Assembly (NCBI GenBank): GCA_902475855.1
Contig: CABSBF010000011.1
Span: forward strand, 1 to 54,417
Source of the DNA: an uncultured Eubacteriales bacterium
Lineage (GTDB): Bacteria > Bacillota > Clostridia > Oscillospirales > Oscillospiraceae
Direction: 5' to 3'
Length of the DNA: 54,417 nucleotides
Position 1 is the stretch's first letter. Each line of letters begins with the position of its first letter. The translations under genes and the position numbers were made by a program. Below are positions 16,937 through 24,127 of the stretch, one piece after another. The notes below the pieces were generated by a model. The model ran no database searches. It worked only from the letters and a program-made list of their open reading frames with translations, and had not been told where the DNA came from.

Positions 16937-18045
16937 TCCTTTCCGTTTTTATTTTTCTTAACCAATACAATGATCAGGCACGCGATGCCGCCGCCAACCA
17001 CAATGCCGCCGAGCGCGATCAGAATAGCCGGCAAAATGGAAAGAGTGTCAAGCTCCTTCTGAGAAACTGTGGGAGCACTCGGCTCTGTGGGCTCAGATGC
17101 TTCGGGACCTTTACTGGGCAGCACCTGATTGCCCGGCTTCGTGGTTGCGGAGGAACCTGCCGGTTCTGTGGGCTCCGTCGGGCCTGAAACGCTTGAGTGG
17201 CGGGTGATGGTGGGAGTTGTAGGGTGAGCTGGGGGGTCCGTGGGCTTGGCAGATGGATTTGTCGGCTGCACCGGGGGATTTGTGGGTTTGGCGGGAGGGT
17301 TCGTCGGCTGCGTCGGCTTTGTCTGGCTGCCCGCCTTTTTGACTGTTACGGGGATCACGCTGGAGTAGGCACGGCCGCCCTTCTGCGTTTCCACCATGCA
17401 GACATAGTATCGCGTTCCGGGCGTTGTGGTATCACAGACAAGAATGGGGTAGTTTTCCTCATAGCCTTCGTTTATTCCGATGGCGACGATGTCTTTCAGC
17501 TCACCCGTGGTTGTTTCGTACCAGAGATAGGAAACGACCTCGTCACCTTCTGCGGCAGTCGCATCGCAGTAGAGCTTCAAAATCTTATCCTGCTCAATGG
17601 TAACGGAGGCAGGCACGACCAGTGTTGGGGGCATGACCTGCCCGCTTACGGAGATGGTGGCAAAATGAGACACCGTAAAGTCATTCGCTCCGCTTGTTAC
17701 GATGCAGAAAATGACCGCTCCGTCCAGTGCGCTGCCGATGCCGTTGATATAAAACACGTTACCGGTCTGATTCCAGCCATAACCTGAGCCGACAACGCCC
17801 TCCTGCCATGGATGGCCTTCGTTAAAGGAATCCAGAGTGCAGTAGTCGATGCCGTGATAGCGGATGTACCAGGTATAGGAAAGGTCGGTTCCGGTTGCCT
17901 CCACGCTCCACGTTGCTACGGAGTTTTCCGGGAAAGTGCAATTCTGTGGCTGCTGCGTGATGATAGGGGTTTCGTTCGCAGAGGCCGGAAGCACCAGCAC
18001 CGGCAGTATCAGCATGAGGCAAAGGAAAATCGTCAGTCTTTTCAT
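16933..18045 (-). CDS. exported Ig-like protein with Pro/Thr stalk and C-terminal membrane anchor
   Basis: 370 residues. It has a signal peptide (1-23, ASA cleavage site), then two Ig-like domains (about 25-135 and 138-235) with spaced cysteines (C36, C69, C114; C160, C204, C216) and the tryptophan pattern SYTWYIR / SYLWYET. A low-complexity stalk rich in PTNPP units follows (242-325). The C-terminus is one hydrophobic helix (about 337-362) with a KKNKNGK tail, so it stays in the membrane facing outward. No sortase motif is present. Role unknown; adhesion or ligand sensing is inference. Confidence 0.85.
   Translation of the reverse strand: MKRLTIFLCLMLILPVLVLPASANETPIITQQPQNCTFPENSVATWSVEATGTDLSYTWYIRYHGIDYCTLDSFNEGHPWQEGVVGSGYGWNQTGNVFYINGIGSALDGAVIFCIVTSGANDFTVSHFATISVSGQVMPPTLVVPASVTIEQDKILKLYCDATAAEGDEVVSYLWYETTTGELKDIVAIGINEGYEENYPILVCDTTTPGTRYYVCMVETQKGGRAYSSVIPVTVKKAGSQTKPTQPTNPPAKPTNPPVQPTNPSAKPTDPPAHPTTPTITRHSSVSGPTEPTEPAGSSATTKPGNQVLPSKGPEASEPTEPSAPTVSQKELDTLSILPAILIALGGIVVGGGIACLIIVLVKKNKNGKE
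17206..17322 (-). repeat. Pro/Thr-rich stalk coding repeat
   Basis: Codes for about 39 residues built of imperfect (K/Q)PTxPP(A/S) units within the exported Ig-like protein. The DNA is a G/T-rich low-complexity tract on the plus strand. Such tracts vary in copy number between strains in other surface proteins. Confidence 0.8.
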
Positions 18046-18115
18046 TTTAATCCCTCCGAGGTGGTTTCTATATTTGAATGGCTAATTGCTTTTTCTCTCT
18101 CGGATCGTCTGCGGT

Positions 18116-19066
18116 TCAGAACAGAGGCCTGCCGCATTCCGGACAAAACCGCGGGGCGGATTCTCCTGTGGCCGGCATCCAACCGCAATTTGCGCATGCA
18201 ATGCGTACGGCACTCCCTTGCGCGTAGGGGGAGGCAGACGGATTCCGCCCATAGCTTGTGGATTCAGGACGCGGTGCGGGCTTTAGCATACCGCAGTTCT
18301 CGCAGAATTTGCCTCTGTTTTGGGTGCCGCAGGAGGGGCACTGCCAGACGTCACCGTTTGCGGCGGCGTTTCTTTGTATGCCGCCTGCTGCCGGAGCCGC
18401 CGCCATCCGGGAATTGTCGGACGGATTGATCCGGTTGAGATATCCGTCGCCATCATAGACCCGGTAACGGTTATCCCGCCGCAGCAGAATATCCGCAAGA
18501 TCATGCATCTTTCGCTCATATTCCCGGTAAAGATCGGTATAACGGCTCTCCGGGCGATTGCCGCTGCTCAATTCCAGCTCGATCTCATCAAACCAGGGCG
18601 AGTCTACACGAATTGTCATATTGAATTCATATTCGCAGGAATAGCGGCGCGGCTCATAGCTTTTCCGATTGCCGTTTGCATCCTTATAGAAAAGCTCTTC
18701 CTTATTTTCCCGGATGTCAGTATCAACCGCGCGCACCTGAGAAAGACGGATCAGATCCGGGTTGCCGCTGCGCCAGTTGGACAGCCCGGTAACAATGAAC
18801 AGCTCACCGAGAGTGTCAATATACACCTTTTTGCTTCCTTCAAAGGTGAGTGTCGGAGAAAAGGAGGCAAGCGCCTTCTCGTTTTCCGCACGGTAGGCAA
18901 GCTGATTTTTGATGTCCTGCACCGTTGAATGGCGGCGCTCACTGAAAAACGGGGACAGCTTCTTCGCGCACTCTTTGCAGAGATTTCCGTCCTCCAGCTT
19001 GCGATTTCCGAGAAGTCCGATCTTTTCTCCGCAGATATCGCAGTATTTTTTGTCAAACAACCCCAT
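18116..19066 (-). CDS. DUF4428 and zinc-ribbon protein
   Basis: 316 residues, no signal peptide. The N-terminal 50 residues match the DUF4428 pattern: CDICG ... LCKECAKKLSPFFS with two CxxC pairs. A middle domain of about 180 residues is followed by two more zinc-ribbon pairs (CPSCGTQNRGKFCENCG and CANCG...FCPECG) near the C-terminus, separated by a low-complexity linker. Such multi-ribbon proteins are common in Clostridia and have no established function. The start follows AGGAGGTTC. It is first of a likely three-gene transcript with the two genes downstream. Confidence 0.82.
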   Translation of the reverse strand: MGLFDKKYCDICGEKIGLLGNRKLEDGNLCKECAKKLSPFFSERRHSTVQDIKNQLAYRAENEKALASFSPTLTFEGSKKVYIDTLGELFIVTGLSNWRSGNPDLIRLSQVRAVDTDIRENKEELFYKDANGNRKSYEPRRYSCEYEFNMTIRVDSPWFDEIELELSSGNRPESRYTDLYREYERKMHDLADILLRRDNRYRVYDGDGYLNRINPSDNSRMAAAPAAGGIQRNAAANGDVWQCPSCGTQNRGKFCENCGMLKPAPRPESTSYGRNPSASPYAQGSAVRIACANCGWMPATGESAPRFCPECGRPLF

Positions 19067-19169
19067 GTCAAGAACCTCCTGTTATTCTTTGTCTTAATGA
19101 GGGAAAGATGCGTTGGCTTTAAGTTGCTCGTAGCCTTTTTCATTTATAGTTCTTATGGAAGCATCATTT

Positions 19170-20090
19170 TCAGCCGAAACTGGCCACCGACCAGCTGTCA
19201 CTCAGCGCATCATAAGCATAAACCAGATTGTCACAGACGGCATAGAGCTGCTCGCAGACAAACTGCTCGGAATGCTCCGTGCCGAGTGCGAAGATGAAGC
19301 ATTCACGGCCTTCGATTTCCTGCATATCTCCGGTATAGAGCAGCGTCATTCCGGCATCGAGCGCGTCACGGACCTCGGCAATGTCGTAGAGGATTTCTGT
19401 GGCGATTTCAATGTCTCTTGAATCCATGCTGTCGCCATAGTCAGTGAAATCAAAAACGCCGCCGATCTCCTGCAAACGGCCATTTTCCATAGAAAGCGAG
19501 GGCTGGAACTGGATGGCGCCGCCGCCGTCCGTGACGGAAATCATTACGTTGGAGTAGATCTCGCTGAGATTGCAGCGCAGCAGGAGAACTTCTCCAGGCT
19601 TTCCTTCAAAGAGAGGAGCGGTTTTGTTTACGATCAGCTCGCCCTGTTCCGAGGGCTCTGCGGCGTATACGGTAATGGTACCGATCTCGCAAGGCGGAAC
19701 GATGGCATAAACTTCCTGACCATCGGTCATAAAGCACTCGCCGAGATTCAGAAAAGGATACTGCTCGGCAAGAGGGTGCGATTCAACAAAGATGGTGAAA
19801 TCTGCCATACTGAGCTCGCTGCTTACGTAGCCGAGAGAGGCAACGCCGACAGCAGCGCCGCTGGCGGCAATGCGCTGCTGAAGCTCTTTCAGAGATTGGA
19901 CCTGTGGAGTTGCAGGCTCCGTGGGATCCGGCTCCGAAGACTCCGGCGTTAGGCTGCTGTCCGGTGCGTCAGAGGAGGGAGCTGTGCTCTCCGTCGGCAC
20001 AGAGGGAAAGGGAAGCGGAAAGTTCTCACAGCCGCTCAGCAAACAAAGAGTGAGCAGAAGGGAAAAGAGAATAGAAACGGTTCTTTTCAT
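19170..20090 (-). CDS. predicted lipoprotein of unknown function
   Basis: 306 residues. A signal peptide with lipobox LLSGC (C21) is followed by a Ser/Pro/Glu-rich spacer (to about 62), then a globular extracellular region of about 240 residues with no motif I recognise. The start MKRTVS has GGAGGAC upstream; the long open extension to 20315 is not coding-like. The architecture (lipobox, acidic Pro-rich spacer, globular domain) is shared with the peptidase lipoprotein at 14437, suggesting common surface display. Confidence 0.85.
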   Translation of the reverse strand: MKRTVSILFSLLLTLCLLSGCENFPLPFPSVPTESTAPSSDAPDSSLTPESSEPDPTEPATPQVQSLKELQQRIAASGAAVGVASLGYVSSELSMADFTIFVESHPLAEQYPFLNLGECFMTDGQEVYAIVPPCEIGTITVYAAEPSEQGELIVNKTAPLFEGKPGEVLLLRCNLSEIYSNVMISVTDGGGAIQFQPSLSMENGRLQEIGGVFDFTDYGDSMDSRDIEIATEILYDIAEVRDALDAGMTLLYTGDMQEIEGRECFIFALGTEHSEQFVCEQLYAVCDNLVYAYDALSDSWSVASFG

Positions 20091-20126
20091 GGCGATGTCC
20101 TCCTGTTTCCGGGTGTTTTTTCCTTC

Positions 20127-20152
20127 CGAAAAACGGCAACGTACCGTTGCCG
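20127..20152 (-). terminator. terminator downstream of the SPKTG surface protein gene
   Basis: On the minus strand CGGCAACG, a 3-base loop, CGTTGCCG and then TTTTT form a textbook intrinsic terminator. A second, very GC-rich hairpin (20187-20197 with 20211-20221) lies between it and the stop codon. Confidence 0.85.
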
Positions 20153-20236
20153 CCTTTCGGAAAGGGGCCGGCATGGGCCCGCTTCCGGCGGGCGGGGACG
20201 GAGAATCCGCCCCCGCCCGCCATGAGGAAGCTGCGT

Positions 20237-21436
20237 TTAGTTCTCTTTTCTGCGCTTCATGGAAGCAACGCTGACAGCAGCAGCACCGCCGCAGACGACC
20301 AGCAGTGCAAACCACAGAAGAAGGTTCGCGTTATCGCCGGTCTTGGGAGAATTGGGCTTGTTGAGCGTGTAAGTGTTCTCAAAGACCATCTTTTCCACGG
20401 GAGTTTCCTTAAATCTGTAGAAGGTGCCGTCTGCCGTGGTTTCCGTGTAGGCTTCATGGATGGTCAGAACATATTCCTGCTTTTCCAGATCATATTGAGG
20501 ATTTACATACCAGATGGCTTCGGAATATGTCCAGTTCTTTTTATCCTCCTTGACCTCGCGGACGAAGAAACCCTCGCAGACCAGATCATGGATCATGGAA
20601 CGCGGCCCATTGAGGATCAGCTTGCCGTCAAAGTCGCCCTTGCCGTTTGTGGTAACGGTTGCGGTATAGAACTCCTCCTTGATTTCCTCCATGCTGCCGA
20701 CGCCGATTTCGAAAATCTCCAGCTTGAAGGTTTCCTCGCCGGGAGCGGTGTCGCCGCCCAGCTTAACCGTCTTGGTAAAGGGGATTTCATAGGTGATCAC
20801 AGGATCGGTGAAGGTATAAGTGTTCTCAAAGGTCATCTTCTCTGCGGCCTTTTCTTCAATGCGGTAGAATTCGCCGTTGTCGGAGACTTCCTTATATGCT
20901 GCGTGGATGGTCAGGACTTCCTTCTGGCCTGCCTGGTCGTATTCGGGATGCAGATGCCAGACCGCATCGGAATATGTCCAGTTTTCCTTGCCGTCCTGAA
21001 GCTCGCGGACGAAGAAGCCCTCGCAGATCAGTTCCCGTACTCTGGACTCCTTCCCGGTGATGACCAGCTTGCTGTCAAAGTCGCCTGTGCCGTTTGTGGT
21101 TACGACTGCGGTATAGAGCTCTTCCATGCCGTTCGCGGCACTGCTGACGCCGGGATTGAAAATCTCCAGCTTGAAGGTTTCCTCGCCGGGAGCGGCCTCG
21201 CCGCCCTGCTTAACCGTCTTGGTAAAGGGAACCTCATAGGTGACAACGGGCTCGGTTAAGTCGTTGTCGTTCTCAAGGGGCATCTCGTCCATGGGAGTCT
21301 CATTGATGATGACGTTGTCCGCTGCGAGGATGCCGTCTCCGGACGGAGCTGCCGATGCGGCAGCCGAGAGAACGGATACCAGCATGACAAGAGTCATAAG
21401 GACACTGAAAAATCGTTTTACGTTGGTAGACTTCAT
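20237..21436 (-). CDS. two-domain pilin-like surface protein with SPKTG sorting signal
   Basis: 399 residues. Signal peptide 1-30, then two tandem copies of one domain (about 64-209 and 213-357, period 149 residues). Each copy opens with V(V/I)TYE(V/I)PFTKTVK and closes with FENTYT. The Lys of FTKTV (K73, K222) and the Asn of FENTY (N205, N354) are placed as in Spy0128/FctA-type pilin domains that form internal Lys-Asn isopeptide bonds. The C-terminus is SPKTG (363-367), a hydrophobic helix and MKRRKEN, a cell-wall sorting signal. (S/P)PxTG is the motif known for C. difficile sortase B. No sortase gene is in this window. Confidence 0.88.
   Translation of the reverse strand: MKSTNVKRFFSVLMTLVMLVSVLSAAASAAPSGDGILAADNVIINETPMDEMPLENDNDLTEPVVTYEVPFTKTVKQGGEAAPGEETFKLEIFNPGVSSAANGMEELYTAVVTTNGTGDFDSKLVITGKESRVRELICEGFFVRELQDGKENWTYSDAVWHLHPEYDQAGQKEVLTIHAAYKEVSDNGEFYRIEEKAAEKMTFENTYTFTDPVITYEIPFTKTVKLGGDTAPGEETFKLEIFEIGVGSMEEIKEEFYTATVTTNGKGDFDGKLILNGPRSMIHDLVCEGFFVREVKEDKKNWTYSEAIWYVNPQYDLEKQEYVLTIHEAYTETTADGTFYRFKETPVEKMVFENTYTLNKPNSPKTGDNANLLLWFALLVVCGGAAAVSVASMKRRKEN
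20366..21247 (-). repeat. tandem duplicated domain coding sequence
   Basis: Units at about 20810-21247 and 20366-20800 code for the two pilin-like domains. They remain alike at DNA level, for example around 20745-20790 versus 21192-21237, which suggests a fairly recent duplication or gene conversion between the copies. Confidence 0.8.
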
Positions 21437-21468
21437 GCAATCATTCCTCCTGTTTCAATAAATTGGTT

Positions 21469-21505
21469 GTTTTCTGTGCAGGGCGCACGCCATGACACAG
21501 AAAAC
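21469..21505. repeat. inverted repeat upstream of the surface protein gene
   Basis: Perfect 10-bp arms GTTTTCTGTG (21469-21478) and CACAGAAAAC (21496-21505) separated by 17 bases, 33 bases before the start codon. No T run follows, so it is more like an operator or a 5' UTR structure than a terminator. Confidence 0.55.
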
Positions 21506-21599
21506 TGCGCGTCGTTTTCCGGCTTTGGAGCCTTGCGGAGATGCTCCTGTTTTCAGACAGGGGCGGCTTAGCGGACGCATTTCTTCCTACCACCGCCCT

Positions 21600-21983
21600 T
21601 CAAAGCGTTTCCAGCAGTGCAGCCAGATAGCGGTCGCTGGAGGAGGTGAAGATAAAGGCGTCAATTTGCCCGTTTTTCTTGCAGGCTGCTACCTCGTCGG
21701 CAAGTTTTGCATCGGCATTTTCGTCCACTGCGAGCACACATTTGCAGCTCGGCAGCAGTTTTTTCACTGCCTCCCAGAGCTTCAGCCGCTCACAGAGCTT
21801 CCACGGCGTGTAGCATGTTACCTCCATCAAAAGAGCATAGGGCCGGAACATCCGGCATTGCTCCACCACATCCTCCGGACCGCCCGCCACAATGGGCTTA
21901 CAGTCCTTCATGTCGCTGAGGAGCATTCGTTCATAGCCCCGTGCTGTCAAGCCGCTTTGCATATCGATTACGATACTCCGCAC
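21600..21983 (-). CDS. pseudo-receiver-like protein (short response-regulator fold)
   Basis: 127 residues, about the size of one receiver domain and nothing else. The hydrophobic strand pattern fits (RSIVIDM, YALLMEVT, KCVLAVDEN, AFIFTSSS), but the position of the phospho-acceptor reads MEVT with Glu instead of Asp, and the acidic pair is incomplete. The start is GTG at 21983 with a GGGTGAG site. It sits between the LuxR-type regulator and the surface protein, all on the minus strand. A phosphorylation-independent output or a decoy is inference; it may also be a decaying regulator. Confidence 0.65.
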   Translation of the reverse strand: MRSIVIDMQSGLTARGYERMLLSDMKDCKPIVAGGPEDVVEQCRMFRPYALLMEVTCYTPWKLCERLKLWEAVKKLLPSCKCVLAVDENADAKLADEVAACKKNGQIDAFIFTSSSDRYLAALLETL

Positions 21984-22272
21984 TTTTTCTCACCCGCCTT
22001 TCTGTACAGCAAACAGGACTTGCTATGGTATAACTATATTATACAGAATGGCCTTTTCGATGTCATTATACGAAAGTATAGTCTTTTTCAATTCCGGCGT
22101 TTTTTGAAAACGGTTCGGCGCAGGAGAACAAAGCGCTTGCAAAAATGTGATGAAAGCGATGGCTGGAGGAATGCGGAAAATGATATTTTTGAAACAACGT
22201 GCTTTGAAACAAGAATAGAATGGGGAATGATGTTATCGCTCCGCGTGCTGACTCACGACAGAGGCAGAGAAC

Positions 22273-22905
22273 TCAGCCGTCGTCAAGCTGGGCGACGATG
22301 GTGCTGTCAATGGCAGCGGCGATGAGCTGCTGCTTGGAGGAGAAACCGCACTTTTTGATCATCTGATTCATGTGATATTTTACCGTACATTCCTCGATGA
22401 ACAGCTTTTTTGCAATGGTCGCATAGGAGTCCCCATAGATATAAAGCCGCAGAATGTCCTTCTGCATGTTGGACAGGTCATTTGACCAGGTGCTGCCAAT
22501 CTCTACATTGGGTGCTTCCGCCGGGAAGAAGGACCTGCCATCCAGCGTGCCGAGAATCACATCCATGATCTCCTGCTCGCCGTGCTCCTTATACCACAGA
22601 CTGTCCACGCCGACGGTGCGGGCCTTTTCCAGCACCTCGGCATCCACAAGCGAGGTGACGACCACAATTTTGATATTCGGCTGCGCACACTTGATTTTCC
22701 CGGCTGCGGAGATCCCGGAATGGCCATGAAGGGTCTGCACATCCATCAAAACAAGATCTACACGGTTTACCCGGCAGTATTCCGGAGCCTGCTCCGCGTC
22801 GCGCAGAACGGCGCAGAGGGAGAAATCCGGCTGCTTTTCGATCATATCCCTGAAGAAATCGGCTGCGAATTTGTTGTCCTCCACAATGAGCGTTCGTATA
22901 TTCAT
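22273..22905 (-). CDS. LuxR/NarL-type response regulator
   Basis: 210 residues. The receiver (1-120) has the acidic IVEDNK pair and the phospho-acceptor in LVLMDVQT (around 55). The C-terminal helix-turn-helix (about 145-205, DILRLYIYGDSYATIAKKLFIEECTVKYHM region) belongs to the LuxR type. Its ATG overlaps the end of the kinase gene by 4 bases (22902-22905), so the pair was built as an operon. Likely targets are nearby, possibly the surface-protein genes downstream, which is inference. Confidence 0.92.
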   Translation of the reverse strand: MNIRTLIVEDNKFAADFFRDMIEKQPDFSLCAVLRDAEQAPEYCRVNRVDLVLMDVQTLHGHSGISAAGKIKCAQPNIKIVVVTSLVDAEVLEKARTVGVDSLWYKEHGEQEIMDVILGTLDGRSFFPAEAPNVEIGSTWSNDLSNMQKDILRLYIYGDSYATIAKKLFIEECTVKYHMNQMIKKCGFSSKQQLIAAAIDSTIVAQLDDG

Positions 22906-23327
22906 AGATTCATCTCCTCCCGCATAAAGGTCAGCCGCATGACAAACTCCGGACTGTGGGAAAGCTGCATTTCGCCGCCCGCGTTCTCAATGCTGCACCG
23001 CAGATCGGACAGACCGCTGCCCTCGACGATGCGTCCTCTCGGCGTTTCTCCGTCGTTGGTAATGCGTACGGTGTATCCGCCGGGCACACCCCGGATACGC
23101 ACGCTTACCTGCGTGCCGTGGGCATGGCGGACGCAGTTGGTCACGCACTCCCGCAGGGCAGCCACGATCAGCTCGTAGATCTCCGGCTCTACCGGAAGCA
23201 TTCCGTCGCGCTTTAGCTCCACACCAAGCTCGGCACATTCGTTCAGCAGCCGGTCGTAGGAATCGCAGACCCCGGCACCGGAGGAAACAACCAGCGTTCC
23301 CGCCGCCAGTGACAGCTCGTGGATTGC
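22902..23327 (-). pseudogene. C-terminal half of a frameshifted sensor histidine kinase (ATPase domain)
   Basis: About 141 residues in a different frame from the upstream half. It begins near AIHELSLAAG and carries the HATPase features: N box ALRECVTNCVRHAHG, G1 ITNDGE, and G2 GSGLSDLRCSIENAGG. There is no plausible start codon with a ribosome site at its beginning. Continuing the upstream frame by inserting one base near 23327 (between CAG and CAA on the minus strand) would restore one kinase of about 408 residues. It overlaps the response regulator start by 4 bases. A true mutation or a one-base assembly error are both possible. Confidence 0.75.
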
Positions 23328-24127
23328 TGCTCGGCATCCTCGCTGTCGGCCTCGCCTTGCAGCATTCGGCGGATGACAGACAGACTGTGGCCGATCTCGT
23401 CGTGAATTCTCAGCTTGAAGGCGAGCTGCTCCCGTTCCCGGATGCGGTCGGAGGCGCGGGCGAAGAGCTTTTTCAGCTTTGCATTGACGCGTGCCAGCTC
23501 TGCGTTGTCCTTTTCCAGTTCCTCGTTGGCGGTGAACAGCTCGGTGATATCGGTGAATACCGTTTCGATGTAGGGCTGACCCTCCGCAGAGATCGTCCGT
23601 TCGGTATACTGCCACACCCGGCCGCCGGGAGAGCGGTAGACGCCGTTTTTTGCGTGGGTGGCCAGCGCCGCGTGAAGTCCATCCAGGCTTTGCAGCTCCT
23701 TGCCGGTCATTTCACGGTACAGAGAATACATTTGCCGGTTGCAGAGCTTGATGATGCCATACCGGTTGAAATAGCAGCCTGCTACAGGCAGGTCATCCAT
23801 GGCTTCCTTGATGCTGCTCCGGTTGATGCTTCCTTCCCGCCATTTTACGGCGTAGATAGTCAGCACAGCGGTATAGGCAAAAGAAAACATCAGGACGGTC
23901 GGGAGTAGGCGCAGAGGGGACTCCGGCAGCTTTTCCCTGCCGATCAGGGTAAGAAAGAGCCAGAAGAGGGAAAACCACCACAATACGGAAAGAAGCCACA
24001 GAATGTGCCGGCGGTATTCTACATTCCACAGAAGCCAGAACAATTGCAGGCACAGTGCAAGAAACATCAGAACCAGCAGGATGCTGCCGTTATAGAGAAG
24101 CGTATTGCTCCAGATAGCACCGGTCAT
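23243..24127 (-). pseudogene. N-terminal half of a frameshifted sensor histidine kinase (membrane and DHp part)
   Basis: The reading frame gives 294 residues, of which about the first 267 are genuine: three or four membrane helices (about 10-100), a PAS-like region (105-195), a coiled coil (200-235), and a dimerisation helix with the likely phospho-acceptor in RIHDEIGHSLSVIRR. After the EDAEQQ segment the frame runs into non-family residues and stops at 23243. The kinase ATPase domain continues in another frame (22902-23327). The start overlaps the 7TM sensor gene by 4 bases. If expressed as is, it would be a membrane protein with a His but no kinase domain. Confidence 0.75.

Noticed and set aside
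20147..21259. 370-codon plus-strand frame across the surface protein gene
   Set aside because: Its internal repeats only mirror the duplicated domains of the true minus-strand gene.
22902..24127. Programmed -1 frameshifting as explanation for the split kinase
   Set aside because: No slippery heptamer or downstream pseudoknot is evident at the shift point; mutation or assembly error fits better.
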